From NCBI GenBank assembly GCA_050953505.1, contig JBMNMU010000001.1, positions 1,984,001-2,048,000 of the forward strand: 64,000 nt of DNA. The letters are read 5' to 3'. The stretch comes from JBMNMU01 sp050953505. Its GTDB lineage: Bacteria; Bacillota; Clostridia; Peptostreptococcales; Anaerovoracaceae. How positions within the stretch are numbered: position 1 is the stretch's first letter; each line of letters begins with the position of its first letter. The translations under genes were made by a program, and so were the position numbers. Of the stretch, positions 8,773-18,002 are shown one piece after another. The notes under the pieces are model-generated. The model ran no database searches. It was not told the origin of the DNA and was given only the letters and a program-made list of their open reading frames with translations.

Positions 8773-10050
8773 CTAATCCGTTGTAAAAGTAACATTTAGT
8801 TGGCGGCTCCAATTACCGGAAGTGTCGTATGCTCGTATTTTGAAGATATACTGAGTATCCTCTTCTAAATCTTCCACTTCAAATTGATTCTCACCTACTG
8901 CAATCCTTTCATCTGCAATGAGTAAATTGTTGTCACCATCTACTACTTGAATTAAATGAACCCTATAATAATCCATATTTTCATCTACTGCATCGGGCCA
9001 GGTAACAGTAAAATCATAATTATCCTGAATTACAGATAGTGCTGCATTGTTTGGCCAGATCGGTTCTATAGTATCTTCCAGCTCCATGGTTTTGGCGATA
9101 ATCGAAGGGCCGTCATCACTCCAATTACCGGCGGCATCCTTGGCCTCTACTGTAAAAGTATAAACTGTATTTGGATTTAAATTTTCAATTTTTACAGTGT
9201 TAATGACAGTTTGTCTGTTTCTTTCTATTTCGTTATCTACATAGCGGATATTATAGCCGATAACCTTTTCGTTATCTACAGCTCCCATCCACCTTAACTC
9301 CACAGTTGTTGCACTAATGGCAGCTGCTGTAATTGCGCTATTACTTGTCCAGGTAGGCTTTTGTGTGTCCTTTACATCCTTATCACCGTTATCCTGGTCA
9401 TATAGCTTTGCTATAATTGTGGCAAAATCAGCTCTACTCAATAACCTATTGGGATTAAAATTTCCATCTGGGTAACCCTTAATTAACCCCTCTTTATAAA
9501 GGGCTAATAGATATCCAAAGTCTTCATCTTTCATTAATCCTCGGTCTTTAAAAGGATTCAAAGTAGAAAATTCACTGGGAGAAACAGGTTTTAACCTAAG
9601 TAGCTTGGCTAATTCGACACAAGCGGTCAACCTGTCCACTTGTACTTGAGAATGAAATCGCTTCATGTTTAAGTAGTTGCCTTTGATACCTTGTTTAACA
9701 GCCTTTCTTGCCCATCCTGGAATGCTTTTCAGATTTTTAATATCATCCTCATCTAATTCTTCTGGTCTAATGCCCATTTTCTTTTCCTGTAGGTTGGCAA
9801 GAACTACTGCCAGCTCAGCGTGTGACAGCTTTTTATCTGGTTTGAAGGTACCATCCTCATAACCATTAAGTAGCCCCAATCCCTGAAGCTTCATAATGTA
9901 ATTATGCCCCCAATGACCCTTCGTATCAGAAAATCCTTTTCCCTTATTCATACCACTTCCCTTTCCAGTTGCTGGATCCGCAAAGACAGCGCCCATGGAA
10001 AGTGTGACAAGCAAGGTTACTACTAGTACAATTGATAATATCCTTTTCAT
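8773..10050 (-). CDS. Secreted surface protein with SLH domains and two fibronectin type III domains
   Basis: A 425-residue exported protein. A signal peptide (MKRILSIVLVVTLLVTLSMGAVFA) is followed by a first SLH motif (FSDTKGHWGHNYIMKLQGLG...GYEDGTFKPDKKLSHAE), a degenerate middle repeat, and a further SLH motif (GYPDGNFNPNRLLSRADFA). The C-terminal half has two FN3 domains (from about residues 235 and 335), each with the LNPNTVYTFTVEAKDAAGNWS-type signature. SLH domains bind secondary wall polymers, so it is probably held on the cell surface. The stop is TAG; reading through would add only three residues before TAA. AAGGAGG precedes the ATG. Confidence 0.9.
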   Translation of the reverse strand: MKRILSIVLVVTLLVTLSMGAVFADPATGKGSGMNKGKGFSDTKGHWGHNYIMKLQGLGLLNGYEDGTFKPDKKLSHAELAVVLANLQEKKMGIRPEELDEDDIKNLKSIPGWARKAVKQGIKGNYLNMKRFHSQVQVDRLTACVELAKLLRLKPVSPSEFSTLNPFKDRGLMKDEDFGYLLALYKEGLIKGYPDGNFNPNRLLSRADFATIIAKLYDQDNGDKDVKDTQKPTWTSNSAITAAAISATTVELRWMGAVDNEKVIGYNIRYVDNEIERNRQTVINTVKIENLNPNTVYTFTVEAKDAAGNWSDDGPSIIAKTMELEDTIEPIWPNNAALSVIQDNYDFTVTWPDAVDENMDYYRVHLIQVVDGDNNLLIADERIAVGENQFEVEDLEEDTQYIFKIRAYDTSGNWSRQLNVTFTTD

Positions 10051-10239
10051 TTGGTACCTCCTTGGAACATTAATAAAATGACCTCACATCTGCTATTAAA
10101 CTCTTCATTCCCTAATAATAAAGAGCTAGAATAGTGCCTCTATATATATAATGAATCTCGTAAGGATTTTATTGCATCCTAATTTTCTTTTCTAAAAGTT
10201 TTTATACCTCGATTGTTTTATTTGAATCAAAAAAATAAA

Positions 10240-10274
10240 ATTGCCTATACAAGCTTTCTGCTGGTAGAGGCAAT
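10240..10274 (-). terminator. Terminator of the PadR-family gene
   Basis: Interrupted stem ATTGCCT..AAGC / GCT..AGAGGCAAT followed on the minus strand by TTTTATTTTTTT. It marks the downstream end of the leftward dimethylamine/pyrrolysine island. Confidence 0.75.
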
Positions 10275-10299
10275 GTTAGTCGAATCTATCAATTTAGTT

Positions 10300-10695
10300 T
10301 TAATTTTTCTTAAATATATCCTTAGCATCTTCTATGATTTTATCGATCTTCTTCTGATATGTTTCCAGAGTACTGATCCAATTTTCTAAGCATTCCAACC
10401 CTTTATCGGTTATACTATAGTTTTTCTTTGCAGGACCCGATTCATCCATAACCCATTCAAATTTCACCATGTCCCGGTCTTCTAATGTTTTCAAAGCACG
10501 ATAAACGCCGGTGTTGTCCACCTTCTCGTCATCAAATGTATTCATCTTTTCTAGCTCTTGTATGATCATATACCCGTGCATGTCCTGTTTTGCAAGGATA
10601 ATCAAGATATTAGGCTGAACCAATTTATCTAAGTTATTGCCCCTGCAGGAGCATTTCACGTTATCATCAATAAGGTTTATTTCACTGTTCTGCAT
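10300..10695 (-). CDS. PadR-family transcriptional regulator with N-terminal Cys motif
   Basis: About 131 residues. The winged-helix PadR domain spans most of the protein (LVQPNILIILAKQDMHGYMIIQELE, then VYRALKTLEDRDMVKFEW), with a C-terminal dimerisation helix. Ahead of it is a short KCSCRGNN motif. From memory, PadR proteins with a CxC/CPC-like leader of this kind recur beside corrinoid methyltransferase operons, so it may sense a metal, thiol or corrinoid state; this is inference. The start at 10693-10695 follows GGAAGGAG by about 12 bases. It is the last gene of the island, about 100 bases after the amidohydrolase. Confidence 0.8.
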   Translation of the reverse strand: MQNSEINLIDDNVKCSCRGNNLDKLVQPNILIILAKQDMHGYMIIQELEKMNTFDDEKVDNTGVYRALKTLEDRDMVKFEWVMDESGPAKKNYSITDKGLECLENWISTLETYQKKIDKIIEDAKDIFKKN

Positions 10696-10800
10696 GGTAT
10701 CATCTATCTCCTTCCCTGAGCGTATCACATAAAAGGTCCTCAATACTCATTCTACACAGTGTTCAATGTCGAGTCAAGAAGACTGAAGCAAGGTAATAAC

Positions 10801-12066
10801 TTAAATAGAGCTTTTAATAAAGCCGCCTTCCTTCATGATAATACACATTTTTTCGCTTGATATATTATGTATATTACTAAGGGGGTTTCCGTCAATCACC
10901 AGTAAATCTGCATATTTCCCTGCTTCCAAGGTTCCGGTAATTTGATCAATTTTGAGCATCTCTGCTCCATTTTTTGTAGCCGCAACAATGGTTTCCATTT
11001 CACTTAAACCCGCCTTATTCAAAGCATACATCTCAGTGATGGCATATTTTCCATAGGGAGTTAATGTGCTACAAAAGGAGTCAGATCCTATAGTAATTCG
11101 TATTCCCTTTTTATTTGCATTTTGAAGATTATCTATGATACGGTTTAATTCCTTTTCTGCAGTGGTATTGCCGGGATATTGATCATGAATAGGTCTATAG
11201 GGTGGCTCGTATACGGTGAACCACTCAAAGAAAAATTGTAATGTAGGGCAGAATGTAATGTCCTTTTCCTGCATAATTTGGAGACATTCTTCATTTAACT
11301 CCTGGCCATGGATAATGGCAGAAACTCCAGCTTTACAGGAATATAAAGCACCCTCGTACCCTTCTGCATGGGACCATACGGGCAGTCCTATCATATTACA
11401 CTCATCTACTACAGCTTGAATCTCCTCTTTGGTGTAATGGAGATCCGCTTTGGCATCATGCCTCCAAATTCCCCCACCGGTGGCCCAAATCTTTATGGCA
11501 TCAGGGTTTTCTCTTATTCTTTTTCTAATTGCTTTCCTTAGTTCCCAGGGTCCATCTATCCGTTCTGCCCAAGGATGGGAGCTTTCATTATATTCTAGGG
11601 GTAGCATGTGTGAATCCCCATGACCTGCTGTTCGGCAAAAGCCCTGTCCTGTTGCAATGGTTCTAGGGCCTATTATCACTCCTTTTTCGATCATATCCCT
11701 AATTGCTATCCCGAACCTAGATATTTCTCCTGCTGATGTGATGCCATTCTCTAAGGCTTCCCTTGCTTGTGCTACGGCTACAACAGCCTTTTGAAATACT
11801 GGTTCCAATACCCATTCAGTATCATTATCACTAAGATTTCCGCTATAATGAAGATGGGTGTCAATCAACCCGGGCATGACAGTTTTTCCGGTGATATCAT
11901 AAACCAAAATATCATTTTCAGCATTTTCAAGTTCTTTTCTGACGCCAGCATATTCAATTTTCTTTCCATTGATAATTACCAGAGAATCTGGAACAGGCTG
12001 TCCTCCCCTTCCATCAATTAAGAGTCCTCCGACAAAAGCTGTTTTTTGATATTCTTTGCCTCTCAT
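10801..12066 (-). CDS. Metal-dependent amidohydrolase (imidazolonepropionase/prolidase-like)
   Basis: About 421 residues, cytoplasmic. It has a complete amidohydrolase-superfamily metal site: HxH in LIDTHLHYSG, a lysine in DAIKIWATGGG, histidines in WSHAEGYEGA and AIIHGQELNEE, and the aspartate in GSDSFCSTL. These enzymes hydrolyse C-N bonds in amides, cyclic ureas or Pro-dipeptides. Its position in the island suggests it could release a methylated amine or betaine-like compound from an amide, but the substrate cannot be read from the sequence. GGGAGGAATT lies just before two adjacent ATGs; I chose the second for spacing. The gap before it (12067-12153) contains a hairpin at the pylSn stop. 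Confidence 0.8.
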   Translation of the reverse strand: MRGKEYQKTAFVGGLLIDGRGGQPVPDSLVIINGKKIEYAGVRKELENAENDILVYDITGKTVMPGLIDTHLHYSGNLSDNDTEWVLEPVFQKAVVAVAQAREALENGITSAGEISRFGIAIRDMIEKGVIIGPRTIATGQGFCRTAGHGDSHMLPLEYNESSHPWAERIDGPWELRKAIRKRIRENPDAIKIWATGGGIWRHDAKADLHYTKEEIQAVVDECNMIGLPVWSHAEGYEGALYSCKAGVSAIIHGQELNEECLQIMQEKDITFCPTLQFFFEWFTVYEPPYRPIHDQYPGNTTAEKELNRIIDNLQNANKKGIRITIGSDSFCSTLTPYGKYAITEMYALNKAGLSEMETIVAATKNGAEMLKIDQITGTLEAGKYADLLVIDGNPLSNIHNISSEKMCIIMKEGGFIKSSI

Positions 12067-12128
12067 CATAATTCCTCCCATCCATTAGATCCATATCTAT
12101 AAATCTGATCCCGAAACTGGAAATTCCT

Positions 12129-12157
12129 GTGACAATAAGGGATGGCCCTTTTGTCAC
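12129..12157 (-). repeat. Hairpin overlapping the pylSn stop codon
   Basis: GTGACAATAAGGG pairs with CCCTTTTGTCAC across a 4-base loop, and the pylSn stop lies in the stem. There is no T-run, so it is more likely to stabilise the mRNA 3' end or weakly attenuate than to terminate. Confidence 0.5.
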
Positions 12158-12471
12158 GCTCTCAAATTGCTACCATAGTGCTGATCAAAAAAGGTCTTGG
12201 AATATTTGTCAAGCTTCCATTGAGGAACTGCACAACGCTTGCAAGGATGTACCACCCATTTGTTTCTGAGCCATCTGGCTGCTCTACAGCTACGGGAATT
12301 CAATGCTTTGAAGGTCTCTCCGCAATGGGTTGTTATGATAAGATAGTCTCCTTGTTTCTCTATCTGACGTACACCATGCAAAATTCCACTTCTTGATGGC
12401 CATAATTTTATCTTATTCAAAAGCAAAAATAATTCAACATTTTTTCGATAATATCTTTTTTTTTCACTCAT
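12154..12471 (-). CDS. pylSn: PylSn, N-terminal tRNA-Pyl-binding half of split pyrrolysyl-tRNA synthetase
   Basis: A 105-residue protein matching the bacterial PylSn family along its whole length: YRKNVELFLLLNKIKLWPSR, SGILHG, then NSRSCRAARWLRNKW, HPCKRCAVP and KYSKTFF. The family binds the T-loop and small variable loop of tRNA-Pyl and raises the activity of PylSc. Conserved His/Cys residues (THCG, VHPCKRC) form the zinc site. In archaea this domain is fused to the catalytic half; here it is separate and unusually far from pylSc, with pylD and a corrinoid-activation-like gene between. AAAGG lies 10 bases before the ATG. Confidence 0.95.
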   Translation of the reverse strand: MSEKKRYYRKNVELFLLLNKIKLWPSRSGILHGVRQIEKQGDYLIITTHCGETFKALNSRSCRAARWLRNKWVVHPCKRCAVPQWKLDKYSKTFFDQHYGSNLRA

Positions 12472-12604
12472 TTATATCAACCTTTCTACTCTGGTGGGAC
12501 TTAACTTTTTAAATTGTCACACTTGAAAGGGGTATCATGGAAAGGTGCCCGACACTTTTAGGGGGGAGTATCTGACACCTATACCAAGACACCTGTACAA
12601 TAAT

Positions 12605-13300
12605 TTACAAGAAGTCCCCGTTATACGAGTCGGAACATGTTTCTCTTATACTGCAAAAATCACAAGGCCGCAAATTACGTTCATCTTTTTCTCTTCCGAT
12701 GCCAAATGCACCGGATATACTCTTTTTAGGGTGCATAAGAAAATGATCGTTCAATGTCACACCAATCTCTTCTGGTTGTAATTCGCCAAAAATCACCTTT
12801 TGTATCTCCATAGGAACATCATGTTGCCCAGGGCTAAAGGCTGCTGTGGAGTAAATTCCTTTCTCTTCTAGAGACATTGCAATAGATTGCCTCAGTCCAT
12901 AATAAGCTGCTTCTGCGACTGAAGAACCCCAAGCATCCAGGAATAGCTTTTCAACCATGTCATCCGTTGCATTCTCAAGCTCTTCATAGCCAAATACACT
13001 GACTACATAAAAAACCAGTTCCTTTGACTTATTAAACATATTAGCATACATATGACTGTCCAATATCTGTCCATCTTTTAAAAGAATCTGATCCTCTAGC
13101 ACTTGGTGGATGCCATAGGATTGGTAAATCCCTTTCACCCTTAGTTTAATAAAAACATCTTCTCTAGTTTTCTGGAATGCTTTTTTAAATTTCCTGGGCA
13201 CGTCAGTGGTGTCTATTTTCATCTTTCTGCCAAATAGTTTATCGATACCTCTTATTGTATCAATGGGAATACTAACTTCTGTTCTTGGCACAGTAGACAT
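12605..13300 (-). CDS. Vitamin B12-dependent methionine synthase activation-domain-like protein (copy 1)
   Basis: About 231 residues resembling stand-alone relatives of the MetH SAM-binding activation domain, which help recycle inactive cob(II)alamin on corrinoid proteins. Visible landmarks are the core AWGSSVAEAAYYGLRQSI, the motif FSPGQHDVPME and a substrate-loop-like region SISGAFGIG. The C-terminus has a Cys cluster, CDFCSIRETC. It lies inside the pyl operon between pylD and pylSn, an unusual place. A second paralogue is at 20174-20884. The start at 13298-13300 is set by AGGAGG nine bases upstream. It would act with the RamA-like activase and MtbC; binding of SAM is inferred from the family only. 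Confidence 0.75.
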   Translation of the reverse strand: MSTVPRTEVSIPIDTIRGIDKLFGRKMKIDTTDVPRKFKKAFQKTREDVFIKLRVKGIYQSYGIHQVLEDQILLKDGQILDSHMYANMFNKSKELVFYVVSVFGYEELENATDDMVEKLFLDAWGSSVAEAAYYGLRQSIAMSLEEKGIYSTAAFSPGQHDVPMEIQKVIFGELQPEEIGVTLNDHFLMHPKKSISGAFGIGREKDERNLRPCDFCSIRETCSDSYNGDFL

Positions 13301-13400
13301 CTTTTGCGTCCTCCTTTTTCTATGCAACCTTGCTCCTTATTAATTAATTTTTGTAGTAAAATCTTTAGATTATTGGATAGCCAATTAAAGCTTCACCTTA

Positions 13401-14204
13401 TTAAATAACCGTACCTAGCATAACAGCAGTGCCTATTTCAAGGTAATCATGGATAATTCTATCTTTATGAAAATCATAGGCTTCCTGATCTAATGAAAGA
13501 GGAATCCCCATTGAAGCCATTCTAACATCCGCAGCTAGCATATCCTTATGTAACCATGCTCCTTCATCGGTGGCATCAATGATATAATGAAAGCGACATA
13601 TTTCACCTTCCTTGGCAAGGGTGGGTATTCCTTGGGACTCTAGGCTAATGGTTTTTTCTTTATTTTTATCAAAGACTGTAATTGCTGCTCCTTTTTTCTT
13701 TAACAGTTCTACCACCTTTTTACCAATAATTCCATAGCCAAGAACAAGCACATCCTCCCTTTCAAGGGTTCCAGCCATTTTTTCCAAAGCCACTATATAA
13801 CCCGCAGCTGTACAATAATTGTTGTCGGCAACTGCACCGGTCTTTACATTAAGAGCAATAAATTCCTCATCGTCGGCCATAAATAGGATATCCGCACCTT
13901 TAATTAGCCCTTCTTTCATGCCTGCAACATCGGTCTTTTCTGTAATGAATACGTCTGCCTTTACCTTTCTTAGGATGGCCGCTACTGCTTCAGAAAAGCT
14001 ACCAATAACCCCTTCCCCTGCTGTGATTGGGATTACCGCGATTTTGTGATTTACAACCTTTTTATAAAATTCTTGCTCTGTATATCCGCAGGTTTTGGAT
14101 GTTAATCCTACAAGGTTTATGCCTAACTTATCTATCAATTCTTTATCGTAAGCTTCTATTTCCTGTTCCATGTGGGAAATCCATTCTGTTACCAACCTGG
14201 TCAT
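13401..14204 (-). CDS. pylD: PylD, pyrrolysine synthase (final biosynthetic step)
   Basis: About 267 residues. PylD oxidises L-lysine-N-epsilon-(3R)-methyl-D-ornithine to the semialdehyde that closes spontaneously to pyrrolysine. The Rossmann nucleotide-binding motif is visible (VLVLGYGIIGKKVVELL), as are the N-terminal helix-rich region and the family motif ITAGEGVIGSFSEAVAAIL. The start at 14202-14204 has a modest ribosome site (AAGAAG); an upstream in-frame ATG at 14264 lacks one and overlaps a less conserved stretch. It lies 150 bases after pylSc and 100 bases before the activation-like gene. Confidence 0.95.
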   Translation of the reverse strand: MTRLVTEWISHMEQEIEAYDKELIDKLGINLVGLTSKTCGYTEQEFYKKVVNHKIAVIPITAGEGVIGSFSEAVAAILRKVKADVFITEKTDVAGMKEGLIKGADILFMADDEEFIALNVKTGAVADNNYCTAAGYIVALEKMAGTLEREDVLVLGYGIIGKKVVELLKKKGAAITVFDKNKEKTISLESQGIPTLAKEGEICRFHYIIDATDEGAWLHKDMLAADVRMASMGIPLSLDQEAYDFHKDRIIHDYLEIGTAVMLGTVI

Positions 14205-14354
14205 TTTATCACTTCTTTCTATCTTTATGTAACAGTAAGCCCGGTTAATCCTCCCATTCTTCAACTCCTATCAAACAAGATTACAGCTGGTTTATTTGAC
14301 AGCCTGAACATGGAGATGAGAGCGCTGAGAGTTGCCCTGTCCCCCTGTGCCGTT

Positions 14355-15197
14355 CTAAATATTTAAAGGTATTCCATCAAGGAAGGCGGTACTTCGTCCA
14401 ATTCTTTTAATGGTTTGGTATTTGTTTTTTACTAAGGCTAACCGTTCAATGCCAAAACCAAATCCCACCCAAACATCAAAAAAGTTCCACTTAGCATCTA
14501 GAGTGTGGGGGCCGTATGAACCTGATCCTACCTCAATACCATCAACGACAACATCAAGAGTCTCTCCATAAACCGTTGACTCCTCTCGTACCAGCTCATA
14601 GTCTGTTATTCCCACAGCTTTCATAGCTTCCCTTGCTATGTACTCCAGCCGTTCCATTTGCTTGCCTTCTTCTACACTAGCCACTTCTACCATATTTAGC
14701 ATCGTAAATTCATTCATATGCTGTGCCCCTTGGGATTCTTTCCGAAAACAAGAGCCTACCTCGAAAATTTTCACCGGTTCGTTGGATATTCGGAGTACTT
14801 CACGCATGATCACATAAAGATTTGGGGCAAGCATTGGCCTGAGGCATTTTTTAGAATCCAACCAGAATACTTGTTCATACAGGGGATTGTCTTTTGTAAT
14901 TGTCATTTTATCCAGCATGGATGAGCTAATAATAGTAGGTGTCTGTACTTGCGTAAAGCCCAGCTCCTCCGTCAACCAATTTTGCAAATCCATTTGAACA
15001 ATTAGTGAATCTGGCAGATGTTTATTGTTAAGTATATTCTTGAGCTTCTGGCGATTGGCTTTTACATATTCCTTTTCAATCTTAAGGAAATATTTATTTC
15101 TTTCCTTTTCATCATTAAATGCCTTATCCAATAAAGCCGGGGCAGCGTTTAATTCCGTTAATCTTTCTTTTTGGGTAACTGTAAATGATATAGACAT
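14355..15197 (-). CDS. pylSc: PylSc, catalytic half of pyrrolysyl-tRNA synthetase
   Basis: A 280-residue class II synthetase core that charges tRNA-Pyl. Motif 2 (KIFEVGSCFRKES), the substrate pocket region (LDSKKCLRPMLAPNLYVIMREVL), the N/M gate (FTMLNMVEVAS) and motif 3 (VGFGFGIERLALV) are all present. The start ATG overlaps the pylC stop (TAATG), implying translational coupling. The gene ends in TAG, the very codon its product helps to read. Read-through would add Pyl plus 20 residues before TAA, in a region with no obvious conservation, so TAG is probably the true end. AGGAGG precedes the start. Confidence 0.96.
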   Translation of the reverse strand: MSISFTVTQKERLTELNAAPALLDKAFNDEKERNKYFLKIEKEYVKANRQKLKNILNNKHLPDSLIVQMDLQNWLTEELGFTQVQTPTIISSSMLDKMTITKDNPLYEQVFWLDSKKCLRPMLAPNLYVIMREVLRISNEPVKIFEVGSCFRKESQGAQHMNEFTMLNMVEVASVEEGKQMERLEYIAREAMKAVGITDYELVREESTVYGETLDVVVDGIEVGSGSYGPHTLDAKWNFFDVWVGFGFGIERLALVKNKYQTIKRIGRSTAFLDGIPLNI

Positions 15198-16366
15198 TAG
15201 GCCACCTCCTCGTCTTGAGGGTTTTTTATCGGATCATGATCTAAGCTAGTGAATTCTTCAAGCATTTGAATCATAGTGGCTCTTTTTGTATTTAATTCTG
15301 CTTCAGTGTCTGCCCAATTGATGAAGGTACCGTACCACTGGTCTTTCTCCATATCATAATCTGTAAGAGCTTCATCAGCACCGAAAAAGTTTCTTTTGAA
15401 CTTTAACGGCCCCGCCTGGCACATGATATGCTCTCCTCCGGGGAAAAAGCCTTTCCCATTAACCTTAAAGTGCTCATAAGAGCAATATTTGCCCAAGTCC
15501 CCCTGTGGCATAGTGAATTTTCCATATAAGGTGACATCAGCTAGCTCCCGAAGCAGGTTCATTCCCGACGAATGGTAGACAACAGTAGGGGTCTGGCTTG
15601 GAATTCTAGCATCAATCTCCAGCACCTTTAGAATGCCTTGGTCATCAATTACTTCCACATCCATCACACCATGAAGGTCAATTAATTCAGCTAAGTGTAA
15701 TCCAATTCTTTCAAAGCTTTGCTTTTGTTCCTTTGTAATGGGGCATGGAGAAGTCACTTGCTTACAGTCATATATTTCATCCATATGAATTTCCGTTATC
15801 CTATAAATTCGGTAATTGCCAGGAACACCAATTACTTCAATAGAATAAGAAGGCCCACTCAAGTATTCTTGTATCACCCAATTTCCCTGTTTTCCTTCAT
15901 TGCGTAAGAAATTTTCCACTTCGCTATGAGTAGTTAATTTTCTTACTCCTGCACTTCCGCTCTCCCCTGAGGGCTTAAGGATATAAGGACTTTTGCAATT
16001 AGGATAATATTGTGGTGCTGGCACATGATTGGACCTGATCAATTCATCAGATTTCAGCTTAGAAGAGCTAATTCCATAAGCCGCTAAATCAAAAGCGAGC
16101 TTTAAATGATATTCAGCCGTTATTTCTTGTAAGGATTCAAGAACTTCATCATTTTCAAGAGCAGGTAAAATGAAATCTGCTGTTTTTAACAATTCTATCA
16201 AAGCGGGTTCCTTTTTTCGTACATCAAAAATGGCAAATTCATCACAAATTCCAGAAGCCAATCTATTATCTTTTTTGTCAATAAGTAGGCTCCTACTTCC
16301 TGCTTTTTTAGCCAAATAGGCAGCTTCTGTTCCCTGCAATTTTCCTCCGATAATTGCAACTTTCAT
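15197..16366 (-). CDS. pylC: PylC, ATP-grasp pyrrolysine biosynthesis ligase
   Basis: A 389-residue ATP-grasp enzyme joining (3R)-3-methyl-D-ornithine to the epsilon-amine of lysine. The N-terminal Rossmann-like domain (VAIIGGKLQGTEAAYLAKKA) is followed by the ATP-grasp region with the glycine-rich loop (ILKPSGESGSAGVRKL) and metal-binding residues (MDVEVIDDQ, LKVLEIDARIPSQ). The start overlaps the pylB stop (TAATG), and its own stop overlaps the pylSc start, so B, C and Sc are tightly coupled. The ribosome site is GGGAGGTG. Confidence 0.96.
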   Translation of the reverse strand: MKVAIIGGKLQGTEAAYLAKKAGSRSLLIDKKDNRLASGICDEFAIFDVRKKEPALIELLKTADFILPALENDEVLESLQEITAEYHLKLAFDLAAYGISSSKLKSDELIRSNHVPAPQYYPNCKSPYILKPSGESGSAGVRKLTTHSEVENFLRNEGKQGNWVIQEYLSGPSYSIEVIGVPGNYRIYRITEIHMDEIYDCKQVTSPCPITKEQKQSFERIGLHLAELIDLHGVMDVEVIDDQGILKVLEIDARIPSQTPTVVYHSSGMNLLRELADVTLYGKFTMPQGDLGKYCSYEHFKVNGKGFFPGGEHIMCQAGPLKFKRNFFGADEALTDYDMEKDQWYGTFINWADTEAELNTKRATMIQMLEEFTSLDHDPIKNPQDEEVA

Positions 16367-17427
16367 TATTGGTCACCTCCCATGGTCGGGCGGTTTCTTA
16401 AAATTTCAAGATACTCTTTATACTCTTTAGGCTGGGCAACTACAAGTCCCATGGAATTGAGAATATGGCCTGCTTCCTCTGCGGTGCGCCCTCCTTCGTC
16501 TACATCCATGGTATTTTGTGCAACACCCATTAAGCCTGACCTAGGTGGTATGATAGAGGTAACAACACTGGTACCAGCGTTGATACGATCTTTAAGTCCT
16601 TTTATGCCATCTACATCCAGGGAAGCTGGAATCAGTGCGTAGGGATATAGGATGCGCATCAAAGCAATAATTTTCATTTCCAAGCTTCTGCTTGGTGTTA
16701 CCACATCTTCCATTGGGCTTCCCTTTTGAGGTACAAAACTCATAACTCTGACTTGGCTAGCTCCGATTTTTCCCATCTCCAGAAGAGAGTCAGCTATGTC
16801 TTCCACACTCTCGCCGATACCGGCCAATAGCCCCTCTTCAATGAGCATGCCTTTTTTCTTGGCATAAAGCTTTCGATTCATCCGCTCATCATAATCCTGA
16901 TCAATTCTTAAATTGCGGAACAATTCTCGATTATGTGTTTCCTGATATAGGGCATACCAATCTGTTCCTAGATCAGCAAATTTATCAACCATCTCCTCGC
17001 TGATAACACCCGGCGAAATCATCACGGGAAGATTATACTCTTCTTTTATAGTTCTTGTGATATCTAATACAGTTTTGAAATCCTCTTGGTGGTACAGCAT
17101 GTCTTCACCCATGGTCAAGTCAATTAAATTTACCCCTGATTCGGCTAGCTGCTTCACCACATCAATAATTTCTTCCCTAGATTTGCGATATCGGTCTATA
17201 GAATTATCTTTTCTGTAATAGCAGAAATTACAATTATTTTTACAATAGGTAGAAAAATAAACAAAACCATAAACAAAAATCTTATTACCAAATACATCTT
17301 CTCTGATTTCCCTTGCTTTTCGGAACAAATCGTCCTGTGCAGCGGGAGTATCATCCTTCAGTAGTTCAATAATTTTGGATCTTGTTAATGGTCTTTCATA
17401 ATTTTTGTTAATATTCAGTTGCATCAT
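16366..17427 (-). CDS. pylB: PylB, methylornithine synthase (radical SAM)
   Basis: A 353-residue radical-SAM mutase that converts lysine to (3R)-3-methyl-D-ornithine, the first step to pyrrolysine. The cluster motif CKNNCNFCYY follows FVYGFVYFSTY near residue 60. Further family landmarks are GVNLIDLTMGED, the PGVISEEMVDKF region and DVDGIKGLKDRI. Two adjacent ATGs follow GGAGG; either could be used. It is the first gene of the coupled pylBCSc group and is separated from tRNA-Pyl by a 670-base gap that carries a gene remnant and the tRNA terminator. Confidence 0.96.
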   Translation of the reverse strand: MMQLNINKNYERPLTRSKIIELLKDDTPAAQDDLFRKAREIREDVFGNKIFVYGFVYFSTYCKNNCNFCYYRKDNSIDRYRKSREEIIDVVKQLAESGVNLIDLTMGEDMLYHQEDFKTVLDITRTIKEEYNLPVMISPGVISEEMVDKFADLGTDWYALYQETHNRELFRNLRIDQDYDERMNRKLYAKKKGMLIEEGLLAGIGESVEDIADSLLEMGKIGASQVRVMSFVPQKGSPMEDVVTPSRSLEMKIIALMRILYPYALIPASLDVDGIKGLKDRINAGTSVVTSIIPPRSGLMGVAQNTMDVDEGGRTAEEAGHILNSMGLVVAQPKEYKEYLEILRNRPTMGGDQ

Positions 17428-17647
17428 AAACCTCCACTTAAACTATTATGCCAACATATACAAGGAAACCACAGTTTTCAAACTGTCGATTTCAACCGGA
17501 ATTGCGACTTAAATAGATATTGAGCAGAACAGTCTAAGTATCAATTATGATCTCACATGGCTATAACCACTCCTGGGTTGCACTTTATTGATTTCATCAT
17601 TGATGCCGACTGCTGCGTTTTAAATTGCTCAATAAAATATCAGCAAC

Positions 17648-17874
17648 CTAAGTTCCGCCTATAAAAACAGCATCATGAATCTTATCCATTTTCTTATCCT
17701 TTCTTAGTTTCAGAAGGTTCTTCTTCTCTTCCCTCAGAATGGCATTTCCACAAAACTCGTCTTTTCTCCAACACTTCTCATATCAATAAATTGAAGGAGC
17801 GATGGCGCCTGAGTATTAGAAACGGAAAGTGTGGGAAGGATCTCTCTTATATACCTTATATACCTTACATACAT
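17648..17874 (-). pseudogene. Possible small-ORF or gene remnant between tRNA-Pyl and pylB
   Basis: A minus-strand frame from ATG 17872-17874 to TGA 17734-17736 encodes 46 residues beginning MYVRYIRYIREILPTLSVSN and ending SFVEMPF, without a ribosome site. In the overlapping next frame a second coherent stretch (CGNAILREEKKNLLKLRK, then KKMDKIHDAVFIGGT) ends at TAG 17648-17650. Composition looks more coding than random, so this could be a frameshifted remnant or a conserved element. I do not recognise the family. Nothing else is visible in the 17428-18000 gap. Confidence 0.3.
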
Positions 17875-18002
17875 CAAACGCCATTAATATAGATATATTG
17901 CAATAAGCATGCCAGCCAACATCAAGGATTAGTTATTTTAAAAAGGCTGATATTTAGCCATTCTTGTCCACTTACAGGGGAGCCGCTTCCTTAGAAATTA
18001 AA

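Noticed and set aside
12142..12396. Plus-strand frame opposite pylSn
   Set aside because: Shadow of the clearly homologous pylSn gene.
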